From Marinovum algicola (GTDB lineage: Bacteria > Pseudomonadota > Alphaproteobacteria > Rhodobacterales > Rhodobacteraceae): a DNA stretch of 64,000 bases. Position 1 is the first letter of the stretch, and each line of letters opens with the position of its first letter. The notes beneath the pieces were generated by a model, which was not told the origin of the DNA, did not search any database, and was given only the letters and a program-made list of their open reading frames with translations. Positions 50,808 through 60,174 of this stretch are shown here, piece by piece. The DNA is taken from NCBI RefSeq assembly GCF_900109145.1, contig NZ_FNYY01000005.1, positions 1 to 64,000 of the forward strand. The letters run 5' to 3'. A program made the position numbers and the translations under genes.

Positions 50808-51230
50808 TCAGCCCTCTCTGCGCCGCAGGCGGATCACCACGTCGACGCTGGCGATTTCGGCGCCCTCGGGCGCGTCGGGCAGGGCCACGATCTTGAGCTG
50901 GTCGGCCGGGGCATCGGTCAGATAGCCGTCGTCTTCCCAGTAGAAATGCGGGTGGTCGTGGGTGTTGGTGTCGAAATAGCTTTTCTGGCCATCCACCGTC
51001 ACCTCCTGCATCAGCCCGGCGTCGCAAAAGGCGCGCAGGGTGTTGTAGACGGTGGCCAGCGACACGCTTTCGCCGGCTTCCTGAACCTTGGAAAACAGGC
51101 TCTCGGCGGTGACATGGCGGTTCTTGCCGTCGCCCACCAGCAGCTGCGCCAATGTCAACCGCTGCCGCGTCGGGCGCAAGCCCGCGCCAGAGAGCCAGGT
51201 GGCACCGCGGTCCAAAGCTGGGGACGTCAT
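50808..51230 (-). CDS. irr: Iron response regulator Irr (Fur family)
   Basis: The 140-residue protein has the Fur winged helix (LRPTRQRLTLAQLL and SLATVYNTLRAFCDAGLM) and a C-terminal domain where the metal site of Fur is changed to the Irr type, THDHPHFYWEDDG. Irr represses haem and iron genes when iron is low and is degraded when haem is bound. MTSPAL at 51230 is used; MRMTSP at 51236 is equally possible. It is divergent from fabA, a neighbour order conserved in alphaproteobacteria. Confidence 0.92.
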   Translation of the reverse strand: MTSPALDRGATWLSGAGLRPTRQRLTLAQLLVGDGKNRHVTAESLFSKVQEAGESVSLATVYNTLRAFCDAGLMQEVTVDGQKSYFDTNTHDHPHFYWEDDGYLTDAPADQLKIVALPDAPEGAEIASVDVVIRLRRREG

Positions 51231-51418
51231 TCTCATGCCTCGCTTGTCATGCACGGTTTCAATATAGGGGCCTTCGCGAATGGTTTTCAATGTCCAGCTG
51301 ACCTCGGGGACGGTTGATTTGCGGCCAATGGGCTGAAAAAGCGGTGGCCTTGCATGGGTCGCGGGCGGAATGCTAGACCGGTTCAAACTTGTGATGACCC
51401 TTCCAGAAAGGCGCCTGA

Positions 51419-51928
51419 ATGGCCGATTTTCCCACCAGCTTCGACAAAGACGACCTCCTGAAATGCGCGCGGGGCGAGCTCTTTGGACCCGGCAATGCGC
51501 AGCTGCCGGAACCGCCGATGCTGATGATGGACCGGATCACCGAGGTTTCGGCGGATGGCGGCGAACACGGCAAGGGCCATGTGCGCGCCGAATTCGACAT
51601 CACCCCGGACCTGTGGTTCTTTGACTGCCACTTTCCCGGCAATCCGATCATGCCTGGCTGTCTCGGCCTTGACGGTCTGTGGCAGCTTACCGGCTTCAAC
51701 CTCGGATGGCGCGGCTGGCAGGGGCGCGGCTATGCGCTGGGCGTGGGCGAGGTCAAGCTGACCGGCATGGTGCGGCCCGACCGCAAGATGCTGACCTACA
51801 AGGTGGATTTCACCAAGGCGGTACAGACCCGCCGGCTGACCATGGGCGTGGCCGATGGCATCGTCGAGGCCGACGGCGAGGTGATCTATCAGGTCAAGGA
51901 CATGAAGGTGGCGCTCAGCGAGAGCTGA
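51419..51928 (+). CDS. fabA: 3-hydroxydecanoyl-ACP dehydratase/isomerase FabA
   Basis: The 169-residue hot-dog enzyme has the FabA active site: [23 protein letters not shown] with catalytic His and Asp. It makes trans-2-decenoyl-ACP and isomerises it to cis-3, the branch point to unsaturated fatty acids; FabB in this window then elongates it. A strong terminator follows 28 bases after the stop. In relatives fabB and fabI follow directly, but here a phoX gene is placed between. Confidence 0.97.
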   Translation: MADFPTSFDKDDLLKCARGELFGPGNAQLPEPPMLMMDRITEVSADGGEHGKGHVRAEFDITPDLWFFDCHFPGNPIMPGCLGLDGLWQLTGFNLGWRGWQGRGYALGVGEVKLTGMVRPDRKMLTYKVDFTKAVQTRRLTMGVADGIVEADGEVIYQVKDMKVALSES

Positions 51929-51956
51929 TTGGCGCCCGCCAGCGAGATGTGTCGGA

Positions 51957-51989
51957 CGCCGGCTGCGCAGCATCGCAGCCGGCGTTTTT
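51957..51989 (+). terminator. Terminator after fabA
   Basis: CGCCGGCTGCG (51957-51967) pairs perfectly with CGCAGCCGGCG (51974-51984) and five T follow. Confidence 0.85.
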
Positions 51990-52152
51990 GTGCGCGAGGA
52001 GGGCAAGGCAGGGCCATGGCGGGTGCCTTAACCGCAATGTCATGGCGCGGTCGCAAAAGCGTTACGATCCGGGCTTAGGCGCAGAGCGAACCGGCGCGGC
52101 CCCGAAAGGCGGCGCCTTTCTCAGCCAGACAGTCTAGCAAGGGATTACTGAC

Positions 52153-54039
52153 ATGGTGGACAAATCGCTCATCGACCTTTCGTGGGATGACTTCGACGAA
52201 CAGCGCGATCCGCGCCCCGCGGGCAACCAGTTCGACGCCGTCGTCGACCGTGCCATTTCGCGCCGCGGCTTTCTTGGCGGCGCGCTCGCCTTCGGTTCGG
52301 GCGCGGCCGTCTTCGGCACCGGCCTGCTGTCGTCGACCACCGCGTCGCGCGCGGCCGGTCACGGCGGGTTTGCCTTCGAGCCGATCGGCATAGCCACCGA
52401 CCACGAGATCCATGTGCCCGCCGGCTATGCCCACAAAGTTCTGGTTCGCTGGGGCGATGCGCTCTGGTCCGAGGCCGATGGTGCCTATTCGCCCGAGACC
52501 GGCGTGTCGGTCGACATGTCCGACAAGGTCTTTGGCGAAAACACCGACGGCATGGAGCTCTTCGAGGTCGACGGCCGCGAGGTGATCGCCGTCAACTCGG
52601 AATACGTGAACCCCAAGATCAACCTGCCCGCCGCCTCTGAAGGTGTGCCGCAGACCGCCGACGAGGTGACCCTGCTGAAGAACCTGCAAGGTGTCACGGT
52701 GATGGAGGTGACCCGGGGCGACGCCGGTTACGAGGTGGTCAAGGACAGCCCGCTGAACCGCCGCATCACCCATGAGACCGAGATGACCCTCGAAGGGCCG
52801 CTGGCCGGTCATGACCTGGTCAAGACCAATGCCGATCCCGAAGGCCGCACCGTCAAGGGCACGATGAACAACTGCGGTTCCGGCCGGACACTCTGGGGCA
52901 CCTACCTGACCTGCGAAGAGAACTTCAACGGCTACTTCGGCGCCACCGGCGAGATGCCGGAAGGCGAGGGCTACAGCCGCTATGGCATCGGTGGCGAAGG
53001 CCGCTACGCCTATGAGACCTTCGATCCGCGTTACGACATCTCGCAAGAGCCGAACGAACCGCACCGCCATGGGTTCGTGACCGAGATCGATCCCGCCGAT
53101 CCGGCCTCGACCCCGATCAAGCGCACTGCTCTGGGCCGCATCAAGCACGAGAACGCGGCCATGACCCAGGCCGCTGACGGCCGTGTCGTTGTCTATATGG
53201 GCGACGACGAGCGCGGCGAGTTTCTTTACAAATACGTCTCGAACGGCACCTGGGAAGAAGGCCAGGACGGCGGCGATCTGCTGAACGACGGCACGCTCTA
53301 TGTCGCCAAGTTCAATGACGACATGACGGGCGAATGGCTGGCGCTGACGCCGGAAACCACCGGCATGGCGCTGCCCGAGATCCTCGCCTTCACCCGCATG
53401 GCGGCCTCCGCTGCGGGCGGCACCACCATGGACCGCCCGGAATGGGTCGCCGTGAACCCGGTGAAACCCGAGGCCTATGTGGCGCTGACCAACAACTCGC
53501 GTCGGGGCGAAGGTGCCACCAACGCCGGCGGCGACGACATGTCGACCAACGCCGCCAATCCGCGCGAGACCAACAACTTCGGTCAGATCGCACGCTGGAC
53601 CCCGGCAGACGGCAATCACGCCGCCGAGGCCTTTACCTGGGATCTTTATGTCATGGCCGGCAACCCGGCGGTGTATGACAACGCCTATGCCGGCTCGGAG
53701 AATGTCACCGAGGGCAACATGTTCAACTCGCCCGACGGGATGATCTTCTCCTCCGACGGCATGCTCTGGATCCAGACCGACGGCGACGACGACAACGAAG
53801 GCGACTTCGCCGGCATGGGCAACAACCAGATGCTGGTGGGCAACCCCGAAACCGGCGAGATCGCGCGCTTCATGACTGTGCCGAACGGCGCCGAGGTGAC
53901 CGGCCTGTGCTTCTCGCTCGACAAGTCGGTGGCCTTTGTCGGCGTGCAGCACCCGGGCGGCGCATGGCCCGACGGCGAAGGCGCCCCGCGTTCGTCCATC
54001 GTCGCCGTCTGGCGCGAGGACGGTGCGACCATCGGCTAA
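52153..54039 (+). CDS. phoX: PhoX-family alkaline phosphatase, Tat-exported
   Basis: The 628-residue protein has a twin-arginine signal (SRRGFLGGALAFGSGAAV, residues 36-53) and a large beta-propeller with the PhoX marks NNCGSGRTLWGTYLTCEENF and FNSPDGMIFSSDGMLWIQTDG. PhoX is a Ca/Fe phosphatase that frees phosphate from organic esters and is common in marine bacteria. It is placed between fabA and fabB. No convincing Pho box was seen; a half-site TGTCAT occurs about 115 bases before the ATG. Phosphate regulation is therefore likely but unproven. Confidence 0.92.
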   Translation: MVDKSLIDLSWDDFDEQRDPRPAGNQFDAVVDRAISRRGFLGGALAFGSGAAVFGTGLLSSTTASRAAGHGGFAFEPIGIATDHEIHVPAGYAHKVLVRWGDALWSEADGAYSPETGVSVDMSDKVFGENTDGMELFEVDGREVIAVNSEYVNPKINLPAASEGVPQTADEVTLLKNLQGVTVMEVTRGDAGYEVVKDSPLNRRITHETEMTLEGPLAGHDLVKTNADPEGRTVKGTMNNCGSGRTLWGTYLTCEENFNGYFGATGEMPEGEGYSRYGIGGEGRYAYETFDPRYDISQEPNEPHRHGFVTEIDPADPASTPIKRTALGRIKHENAAMTQAADGRVVVYMGDDERGEFLYKYVSNGTWEEGQDGGDLLNDGTLYVAKFNDDMTGEWLALTPETTGMALPEILAFTRMAASAAGGTTMDRPEWVAVNPVKPEAYVALTNNSRRGEGATNAGGDDMSTNAANPRETNNFGQIARWTPADGNHAAEAFTWDLYVMAGNPAVYDNAYAGSENVTEGNMFNSPDGMIFSSDGMLWIQTDGDDDNEGDFAGMGNNQMLVGNPETGEIARFMTVPNGAEVTGLCFSLDKSVAFVGVQHPGGAWPDGEGAPRSSIVAVWREDGATIG

Positions 54040-54186
54040 GCTGGACCTGAAAGTACAGTGCGCGGCGCCGGGGAACCCTTCGGCGCCGTGTTGCATTGGG
54101 GCCTGCGCCGGCGGCGCCCAATCTGCTTGCCCCTAAACCCCTGCCTGTCTTACACAGGGCGCCAACAGGCCAAAGGGAGTGCGTTC

Positions 54187-55416
54187 ATGCGCCGTGTCGT
54201 CGTCACCGGGTTGGGGATCGTTTCCTCCATCGGCAACAATGTCGAGGAGGTCCTCGCCTCGCTCAAGGCCGGAAAATCCGGCATCACCGCCAACGAACAG
54301 ATGAAAGAACATGGCTTCCGCAGCCAGATCGCGGGGGATATCAAGCTCGATGTCGCAGATCACGTCGACAAGCGGACCCTGCGATTCATGGGGCCGGGCG
54401 CGGCCTATGCCTATATCGCCATGGGCCAGGCAATTGCCGATGCCGGGCTCGACGCCGACGTGATCTCGAACCCGCGCACCGGGCTTGTCGCCGGCTCGGG
54501 CGGGCCCTCGACCAGCGCGATGTTGCAGGCCCATCAGACCGTGCTGAAAACCGGCGCCACCAAGCGCATCGGGCCGTTTGCCGTGCCCAAGACCATGTGC
54601 TCGACGATTTCGGCCAATCTCTCGACCGCCTACGAGATCAAGGGCATCAACTATTCGATCACCTCGGCCTGCTCGACCTCGCTGCATTGCATCGGCAATG
54701 CCGCCGAGCAGATCATGCTGGGCAAGCAGGACGTGATGTTCGCCGGCGGTGGCGAAGAGCTCGACTGGACGCTGAGTTGCCTGTTCGACGCGATGGGCGC
54801 GATGTCCTCGAAATTCAACGACGCGCCGGAAAAAGCCAGCCGCGCCTTCGACAAGGACCGCGACGGGTTTGTCATCGGTGGCGGCGGCGGCATCGTGGTG
54901 CTGGAAGACCTCGAGCACGCCAAGGCGCGCGGCGCCAAGATCTATGCCGAGGTCACCGGCTACGCCGCCACCTCGGACGGCCATGACATGGTGGCCCCTT
55001 CGGGCGAGGGCGGCGAACGCGCGATGCGGCTGGCATTGCAGAGCCTCGGCGCGGATCGCAAGGTGGGCTACATCAACGCCCATGGCACCTCGACCCCGGT
55101 GGGCGATGTCGGCGAGATCGAAGCCGTGCGCCGGGTCTTTGGCGAGGGCACGACCCCGCCGGTCAGCTCGACCAAATCGATGACCGGCCACAGCCAGGGC
55201 GCCACCGGCGCGCAGGAGGCGATCTACTGCCTGCTGATGCTCGAACATGATTTCATTGCCCCCTCGATCAATGTGGACAGCCTCGATCCGGCGCTGAAGC
55301 CGGAGGAGATCGCCACTTCGCTGGTCGAAAACGCCGGATTGGATTCGGTGATGACCAATTCCTTTGGGTTCGGCGGCACCAACGGGTCGATGATCCTGAG
55401 CAAGTACAACGGATGA
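54187..55416 (+). CDS. fabB: 3-oxoacyl-ACP synthase I
   Basis: The 409-residue condensing enzyme has active-site Cys in [13 protein letters not shown] and His residues in [11 protein letters not shown] and TGHSQGATG, with C-terminal [13 protein letters not shown]. The length and GxSS(I)GN start fit FabB rather than FabF. It elongates cis-3-decenoyl-ACP from FabA and is essential for unsaturated fatty acids. The ATG at 54187 has AAAGGGAG before it. fabI follows seven bases after the stop. Confidence 0.94.
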   Translation: MRRVVVTGLGIVSSIGNNVEEVLASLKAGKSGITANEQMKEHGFRSQIAGDIKLDVADHVDKRTLRFMGPGAAYAYIAMGQAIADAGLDADVISNPRTGLVAGSGGPSTSAMLQAHQTVLKTGATKRIGPFAVPKTMCSTISANLSTAYEIKGINYSITSACSTSLHCIGNAAEQIMLGKQDVMFAGGGEELDWTLSCLFDAMGAMSSKFNDAPEKASRAFDKDRDGFVIGGGGGIVVLEDLEHAKARGAKIYAEVTGYAATSDGHDMVAPSGEGGERAMRLALQSLGADRKVGYINAHGTSTPVGDVGEIEAVRRVFGEGTTPPVSSTKSMTGHSQGATGAQEAIYCLLMLEHDFIAPSINVDSLDPALKPEEIATSLVENAGLDSVMTNSFGFGGTNGSMILSKYNG

Positions 55417-55423
55417 TTTGAAG

Positions 55424-56215
55424 ATGTCTCATTCCATGCAGGGCAAACGCGGGCTGATCATGGGCGTCGCCAACGAGCGCTCGATCGCCTGGGGAATCGC
55501 CAAGGCGATGGCCGGGGCCGGGGCCGAACTGGCCTTCTCCTACCAGGGCGAGGCCTTTGGCAAGCGGGTGGAGCCGCTGGCGGCGTCGGTCGGCAGCGAT
55601 TTCCTGGTCGATGTCGACGTCACCGACGATGCCTCGCTCGACCAGGCCTTCGAAAAACTGGGCGCGCGCTGGCCGACCATCGATTTCCTGGTCCATGCCA
55701 TTGCCTTTTCCGACAAGACCGAGCTGACCGGCCGGGTGCTCAACACCAGCCGCGACAACTTCAAGAACTCGATGGACATTTCGGCCTATTCCTTCATCGA
55801 GGTGGCCCGCCGGGCGCATCCGCTGATGGTAGAGAACGGCGGCACGCTCTTGACGCTCACCTATATGGGATCGAACCGGGTGACGCCGAATTACAACGTG
55901 ATGGGCATCGCCAAGGCGGCGCTCGAGGCCTCGGTGCGCTATCTCGCCAATGACCTCGGCCCCGAAGGCATTCGCGTCAACGCGATCTCGCCCGGCCCGA
56001 TGAAGACGCTGGCCGGCGCGGCCATCGGGGGCGCGCGCAAGACGTACAAGCACACCGATCAGAACGCGCCCCTGCGGGCCAATGCCACGCTCGAGGCGGT
56101 GGGCGGCACCGCGGTCTATCTGGCCTCCGATGCCGGAGCCTGCACCACCGGCGAGATCATCCGCGTCGATGGCGGCTTTCACGTCCTGGGCATGCCGCAG
56201 GCGGAATACCTCTGA
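55424..56215 (+). CDS. fabI: Enoyl-ACP reductase (NADH)
   Basis: The 263-residue SDR enzyme has GLIMGVANERSIAWGIA at its nucleotide site and the FabI catalytic motif Y(x6)K in NYNVMGIAKAALE, with YMGSNRVTPNY before it. It reduces the double bond in the last step of each elongation cycle and is the target of triclosan and isoniazid-type drugs. It is preferred from ATG 55424; a TTG six bases earlier is in frame. It is coupled to fabB and closed by a strong terminator. Confidence 0.95.
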   Translation: MSHSMQGKRGLIMGVANERSIAWGIAKAMAGAGAELAFSYQGEAFGKRVEPLAASVGSDFLVDVDVTDDASLDQAFEKLGARWPTIDFLVHAIAFSDKTELTGRVLNTSRDNFKNSMDISAYSFIEVARRAHPLMVENGGTLLTLTYMGSNRVTPNYNVMGIAKAALEASVRYLANDLGPEGIRVNAISPGPMKTLAGAAIGGARKTYKHTDQNAPLRANATLEAVGGTAVYLASDAGACTTGEIIRVDGGFHVLGMPQAEYL

Positions 56216-56257
56216 TGCGCGAATTTCGATAAATCGCCACAACTCTGGCGGTTTTAC

Positions 56258-56293
56258 GCCCCGTTCCTGCCAAGGAGCGGGGCTAATTTTTTT
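56258..56293 (+). terminator. Terminator after fabI
   Basis: GCCCCGTTCCT (56258-56268) pairs with AGGAGCGGGGC (56273-56283, one G-U), then TAATTTTTTT. The next gene's ATG is three bases after the T-run. Confidence 0.85.
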
Positions 56294-56295
56294 CC

Positions 56296-56949
56296 ATGAC
56301 ACCAGATCAGGCTCTGAAAACCGCCATGATGGGCGACGCGGCCCAGCCGAAGGGCAAGCCCGCGAAACCGCCGCGCGCCGCTGCCCGGCCGAAGTCCCGC
56401 GCCTTTCGCTGGACAATCCGGCTGCTGTTTGTCGCGCTGTCGCTGATGATCACCCGCGGCGTGCTTCAGACGCCCGAGATCCGTGCGATGCTGGATGATG
56501 GCGTCGCGACGGTGCTGGCGGTGCTCGCCAAGGAGCGCGCGCAACAGGACGCCATGGCCGGTGCCGCAAGGCTGGAAGAGATGCAGGACAGCGCGCCGCG
56601 GCAGGCGCCGGCACCGGAGATGTTCGAGGATCGCGTTGCGGTGCGCCGATCCGAAAGCCCGGCCGGGCCGCGCAGGCTGACCGGCCCGGTAGAGGCGGTG
56701 ATTGCCGGCAATGCCTTCATGCTGGGCGGCGTGCCGGTGGTGCTCGACAGCCTGGTCTGCGCCGCCCCCGACACCGAGGCCGGGCGCAGGGCGACGGACG
56801 GGCTTGAGGAACTCACCCGCGCGCAAGACCTGCGCTGCACTGTGACCGGCGCCGCCGGCGAACATGCGGTCCGGGCGACATGTATGCTCAAGGGCGAGGG
56901 CGACCTGGCGCTTGCGATGCAGGCCGACCGGCTCTGCGACGCGGACTAG
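56296..56949 (+). CDS. Membrane-anchored protein with degenerate SNase-like domain
   Basis: The 217-residue product has a basic Pro/Lys-rich N terminus, one membrane span (about 40-56), a linker, and a C-terminal part (about 128-217) whose order AVIAGNAFMLGGVPVVLDSL, APDTEAGRRATDGLEEL, LRCTVTGAAGEH and ATCMLKGEGDLA follows a staphylococcal-nuclease (thermonuclease) fold. The catalytic Arg/Asp/Glu residues of active nucleases are not retained in the places where I expect them. It could be a binding protein. The ATG lies just past a terminator and lacks a ribosome site; Met-11 or 12 is a possible alternative. Confidence 0.65.
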   Translation: MTPDQALKTAMMGDAAQPKGKPAKPPRAAARPKSRAFRWTIRLLFVALSLMITRGVLQTPEIRAMLDDGVATVLAVLAKERAQQDAMAGAARLEEMQDSAPRQAPAPEMFEDRVAVRRSESPAGPRRLTGPVEAVIAGNAFMLGGVPVVLDSLVCAAPDTEAGRRATDGLEELTRAQDLRCTVTGAAGEHAVRATCMLKGEGDLALAMQADRLCDAD

Positions 56950-56952
56950 CGG

Positions 56953-57822
56953 TCAGAACCACTGCCCGGGCTCCATCAGCCCCAGATCCAGCAATTGCCG
57001 CGAATGCCATTCGAAGGGCACCGAATTGTGCCAGGTGAAGGCCGCGATGTCATAGGTCGAACCGGGGTTGAGCTTGAGTGCCTTGGCGGTGCGGAACGAG
57101 GCCACCGCTGCGGTGATGTTGTGATGCCACGGGCAGGAATAGGTGTTGTATTCCTCGTCGGAAAAGGTGTGATCGGGCCGCATCTTCAGCTTGGGCCGGG
57201 CCCGAAAGATCGAGATCCGGTCGATCTTGCGCCGGTGCGCCGGCACATGTTCCTCATAACGCCAGCGCAGCCCGCCGTGGAAATCGAGCTGTCGTTCCTT
57301 GGGATGATTGTTGTTCGCGGGATCGGGCCGGGCCAGAGCGTAATAGCCGGTGCGGTCGAGATGCGCGCTCTCGAGCGAGACGGCATTGCCGAAACGCCGC
57401 AGATCCCCGGCATAGAGATCGACGACAAAGCTCAGCATCGCATCCCGCCGTTCCTCGCTGTGAAAGGCCAGCATCTCGCCGATGGTCCGTGTTTCGCAGA
57501 AGGGATAGAACAGGTATTCGGCGTTGTAGCAGTAATAGACCCAGTTATCGCCGGCCCGGGGGATCACCGCGTTGACGATGGTGTCGATGCCGCCGTCGCG
57601 CACGTGGCTGTGGTCGACCCGGTGAATGCTGTCCACCAGATCCTCGGGCAGGGTGATCCGCGCGGGCATGAATCCCACGACCGCCTTGAAGCCCTGATAT
57701 TGGTGGTGGCGCAGGGTCGAGGCAACCTCGGCCTCATCCTCGCAGAGGATCAGCGCCACGGGCCCTCTGGCCAGCGCGTCTTTGCCTCGGGCGAGGAAAT
57801 CGGAAAGCGACGAATACTGCAT
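56953..57822 (-). CDS. Glycosyltransferase family 2-like protein
   Basis: The 289-residue protein begins with a GT2-like pattern VALILCEDEAEVASTLRHHQYQGFKAVVGF, as in the PF13704-type glycosyltransferases with an extended HxxxG. Later blocks are GDNWVYYCYNAEYLFYPF, ERRDAMLSFVVDLYAGDL and WHHNITAAVASFRTAKAL. No signal peptide or span is visible. Roseobacter genomes often annotate such proteins as glycosyltransferases, but the donor and acceptor are unknown. Met at 57822 is selected; GCCGAGAT precedes it. It is convergent with the SNase-like gene and divergent from miaB. Confidence 0.65.
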   Translation of the reverse strand: MQYSSLSDFLARGKDALARGPVALILCEDEAEVASTLRHHQYQGFKAVVGFMPARITLPEDLVDSIHRVDHSHVRDGGIDTIVNAVIPRAGDNWVYYCYNAEYLFYPFCETRTIGEMLAFHSEERRDAMLSFVVDLYAGDLRRFGNAVSLESAHLDRTGYYALARPDPANNNHPKERQLDFHGGLRWRYEEHVPAHRRKIDRISIFRARPKLKMRPDHTFSDEEYNTYSCPWHHNITAAVASFRTAKALKLNPGSTYDIAAFTWHNSVPFEWHSRQLLDLGLMEPGQWF

Positions 57823-57927
57823 CTCGGCCTCGTTTTGCCGCAGAATCGGTGAATTTTGTGTGCATTGCAAGAGAGGGGGCTTTTGATGTAGGCACGCGGC
57901 TCAGACGCGCGTCCGAGGAATCCCCCA

Positions 57928-59259
57928 ATGTCCGACTTGAAGCCCGAACCGAAGAAGCTCTTTATCAAGACCTATGGCTGTCAGATGAACGTCTATGACA
58001 GCGAACGCATGGCCGAGACGCTGGGCGGGCAGGGCTATGTCGAGACGTCTTCGCCGGACGACGCCGACATGATCCTGCTCAACACCTGCCATATCCGTGA
58101 AAAGGCGGCGGAAAAGGTCTATTCCGAGCTGGGCCGCTACAAGGGGCTGAAGGCCGAGAAACCCGATCTCAAGATCGGCGTTGCCGGCTGCGTCGCGCAG
58201 GCCGAGGGACAGGAGATCATGCGCCGCCAGCCGCTGGTCGATCTGGTGGTCGGCCCGCAGAGCTATCACCGCCTGCCCGAGATGGAGGCGAAGACGCGCG
58301 AGGGGGCCAAGGCGCTCGACACCGATTTCCCCGAGGAAGACAAGTTCGAACGGCTGAAATCGCGCCCCAAGGCGGCGCGCGGCCCGACCGCCTTTCTCAC
58401 CGTCCAGGAAGGCTGCGACAAGTTCTGCGCCTTCTGTGTCGTGCCCTACACCCGCGGCGCCGAGGTCTCGCGCCCGGCCGTGCAGGTGCTCGACGAGGCC
58501 CGCGATCTGGTGGATCGCGGGGTGCGCGAGATCACCCTGCTGGGGCAGAACGTCAACGCCTATCACGGCGCCGGAGAAGGCGGCGACTGGTCGCTGGCAC
58601 GGCTGGTCCGGGGCCTGAGCAAGATCGACGGGCTGGCGCGCATCCGCTACACCACCTCGCATCCCAACGACATGACCGACGATCTGATCGCGGCGCATGG
58701 CGAGTGTGACAAGCTGATGCCCTATCTGCACCTGCCGGTGCAGGCCGGTTCGGACAAGATCCTCAAGCGGATGAACCGCGCCCATACCGCCGAAAGCTAT
58801 CTGAAGCTGATCGACCGGCTGCGCGAGGTGCGTCCCGATCTGCATCTGTCTGGCGATTTCATCGTCGGTTTCCCCGAAGAGACCGAAGAGGATTTCCAGG
58901 CCACGCTCGATCTGATCCGGGCCGCCCGCTACGGCACCGCCTTTTCCTTCAAGTATTCCACCCGCCCCGGCACCCCGGCCGCCGAGCGCGATCAGGTGGC
59001 CGAGGACGTCAAGAGCGACCGGCTCCAGCGTCTCCAGGCGCTGATCAATCAGCAGCAGCGCGAATTGCAGGACGCCATGGTCGGCCGCGAGGTTTCGGTG
59101 CTGTTCGAAAAGGAAGGCCGTCTGCCCGGCCAAATGGTCGGCAAGTCGGAATATCTGCACGCCGTTCACGTCGCCGAGGCCAATGTCGCCCGGGGCGAGA
59201 TCGCCCGCGTCCGCATCGTCGACAGCGCCGCGAATTCCCTCGCCGGCGTCTTGAACTAG
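57928..59259 (+). CDS. miaB: tRNA-2-methylthio-N6-dimethylallyladenosine synthase
   Basis: The 443-residue radical-SAM enzyme has an N-terminal UPF0004 domain with three Cys for a first [4Fe-4S] cluster ([34 protein letters not shown]), the radical-SAM CxxxCxxC in [17 protein letters not shown], and a C-terminal TRAM domain. It adds a methylthio group to i6A37 of tRNAs such as those reading UNN codons. YgfZ (35464) is reported to support such enzymes. Standard length. Confidence 0.97.
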   Translation: MSDLKPEPKKLFIKTYGCQMNVYDSERMAETLGGQGYVETSSPDDADMILLNTCHIREKAAEKVYSELGRYKGLKAEKPDLKIGVAGCVAQAEGQEIMRRQPLVDLVVGPQSYHRLPEMEAKTREGAKALDTDFPEEDKFERLKSRPKAARGPTAFLTVQEGCDKFCAFCVVPYTRGAEVSRPAVQVLDEARDLVDRGVREITLLGQNVNAYHGAGEGGDWSLARLVRGLSKIDGLARIRYTTSHPNDMTDDLIAAHGECDKLMPYLHLPVQAGSDKILKRMNRAHTAESYLKLIDRLREVRPDLHLSGDFIVGFPEETEEDFQATLDLIRAARYGTAFSFKYSTRPGTPAAERDQVAEDVKSDRLQRLQALINQQQRELQDAMVGREVSVLFEKEGRLPGQMVGKSEYLHAVHVAEANVARGEIARVRIVDSAANSLAGVLN

Positions 59260-59287
59260 GCGGCGCGGCCCGCCGGCCCGTCACAAC

Positions 59288-59313
59288 AAAAGGGCGGACC
59301 GAGGCCCGCCCTT
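59288..59313. terminator. Hairpin between miaB and the small secreted-protein gene
   Basis: AAGGGCGG and CCGCCCTT form a stem. The A-rich side gives a T-run on the minus strand, so it mainly serves the minus-strand gene, and may serve miaB too. Confidence 0.6.
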
Positions 59314-59338
59314 GCGTCTCCTGCTCCCCTGCGGGGTG

Positions 59339-59680
59339 TCAGTAGTTGTGTTTCCGGTGCGAGGCGCGGTTGCGATAGATGTTCCGCATCGTCGATTTCA
59401 GCCCCTCGGGATTGCCCACCAGCGCCTTGTCGCGGCAGACCCGCTCAGCAATGGCATGTGCGGTGGGGTATTCGTAGCCGACCGCCACCAGGCTGTCGAC
59501 GAAGACCGCGTTCGGACGATCCCAGATCACCTCGTTCCACGGGCCGCGAAAGCAGCTCACGACGATCGTGTTGTCGGTCGGGCCATATTCGCGGTTGTGT
59601 TTCTTGTGATATTTGCCGCCGGCCATGGCGGGGGCCGCGAGCGCCGCGCAGACAGCGGCCAGTACAAGTGCTTTTTTCAT
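59339..59680 (-). CDS. Small exported protein of unknown function
   Basis: The 113-residue product has a signal peptide (MKKALVLAAVCAALAAPAMA, cut after residue 20) and a mature part of about 93 residues that is basic and His-rich near its start (GGKYHKKHNREY) with two Cys (VVSCFRG and ERVCRDKAL) that could form a disulfide. It should be periplasmic. Similar proteins occur in related bacteria, without function. The start is clear; AGGTTAGGG lies upstream of ATG. Confidence 0.72.
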   Translation of the reverse strand: MKKALVLAAVCAALAAPAMAGGKYHKKHNREYGPTDNTIVVSCFRGPWNEVIWDRPNAVFVDSLVAVGYEYPTAHAIAERVCRDKALVGNPEGLKSTMRNIYRNRASHRKHNY

Positions 59681-60174
59681 AAGTTTACCCTAACCTAAAT
59701 CATAGGCCAATTTTTCGGCCAAGCATACGCCCAGACAAACGCTGTCTGCCCGGTTTCGCGGGGCAGCCCATCCAGCGCATCTCAACGAGACTGTGCGGCA
59801 GAGTACCGGTCCGTTAAGATTTTCAAAAGAAATTTTTAACTTTGTTGCCCGTAGCGCGCCAAACACGCCATTTTATGGCGATTATCCTGTCTTACTGCGC
59901 AATCCTGTGGTGTGGGCGCGCCAGCGGCCGATGATGAACATCTCGTCACGGTTGTCTAACCGCCTGAGAATCTTTGCACTATTCTGCGACCGAACCCGGC
60001 GGCAATGGACGATATAGCGGCATGACCCGCAAGTCACCGCAATATCTGGATTTTCTCCTTCACACCTATCAATTGTTTGCTAATGTGTTGATGTCAAATG
60101 AGTTCAGGTCCCGGTGCAGCGATTCTCGTGCCGGGATCTCTGGGGGAAACAATTTCGAACAAGGGACAGACGCT
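59681..60174. other. Large control region before the OmpA gene
   Basis: This is a 494-base gene-free stretch. It is more AT-rich than its surroundings and carries a 12-bp imperfect inverted repeat GTTAAGATTTTC/GAAATTTTTAAC (59813-59840). It must hold divergent promoters for the secreted-protein gene and the OmpA gene. A plus-strand open frame covers the last 200 bases, but I judge GTG 60175 to be the real OmpA start. Confidence 0.55.
59813..59840. repeat. AT-rich inverted repeat upstream of the OmpA gene
   Basis: GTTAAGATTTTC and GAAATTTTTAAC face each other with four bases between and two mismatched positions, one of which is G-U as RNA. It could bind a dimeric regulator. Confidence 0.45.

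Noticed and set aside
52025-52060. Pho box before phoX
   Set aside because: Only one half, TGTCAT, is recognisable; the second half at the right spacing does not match.
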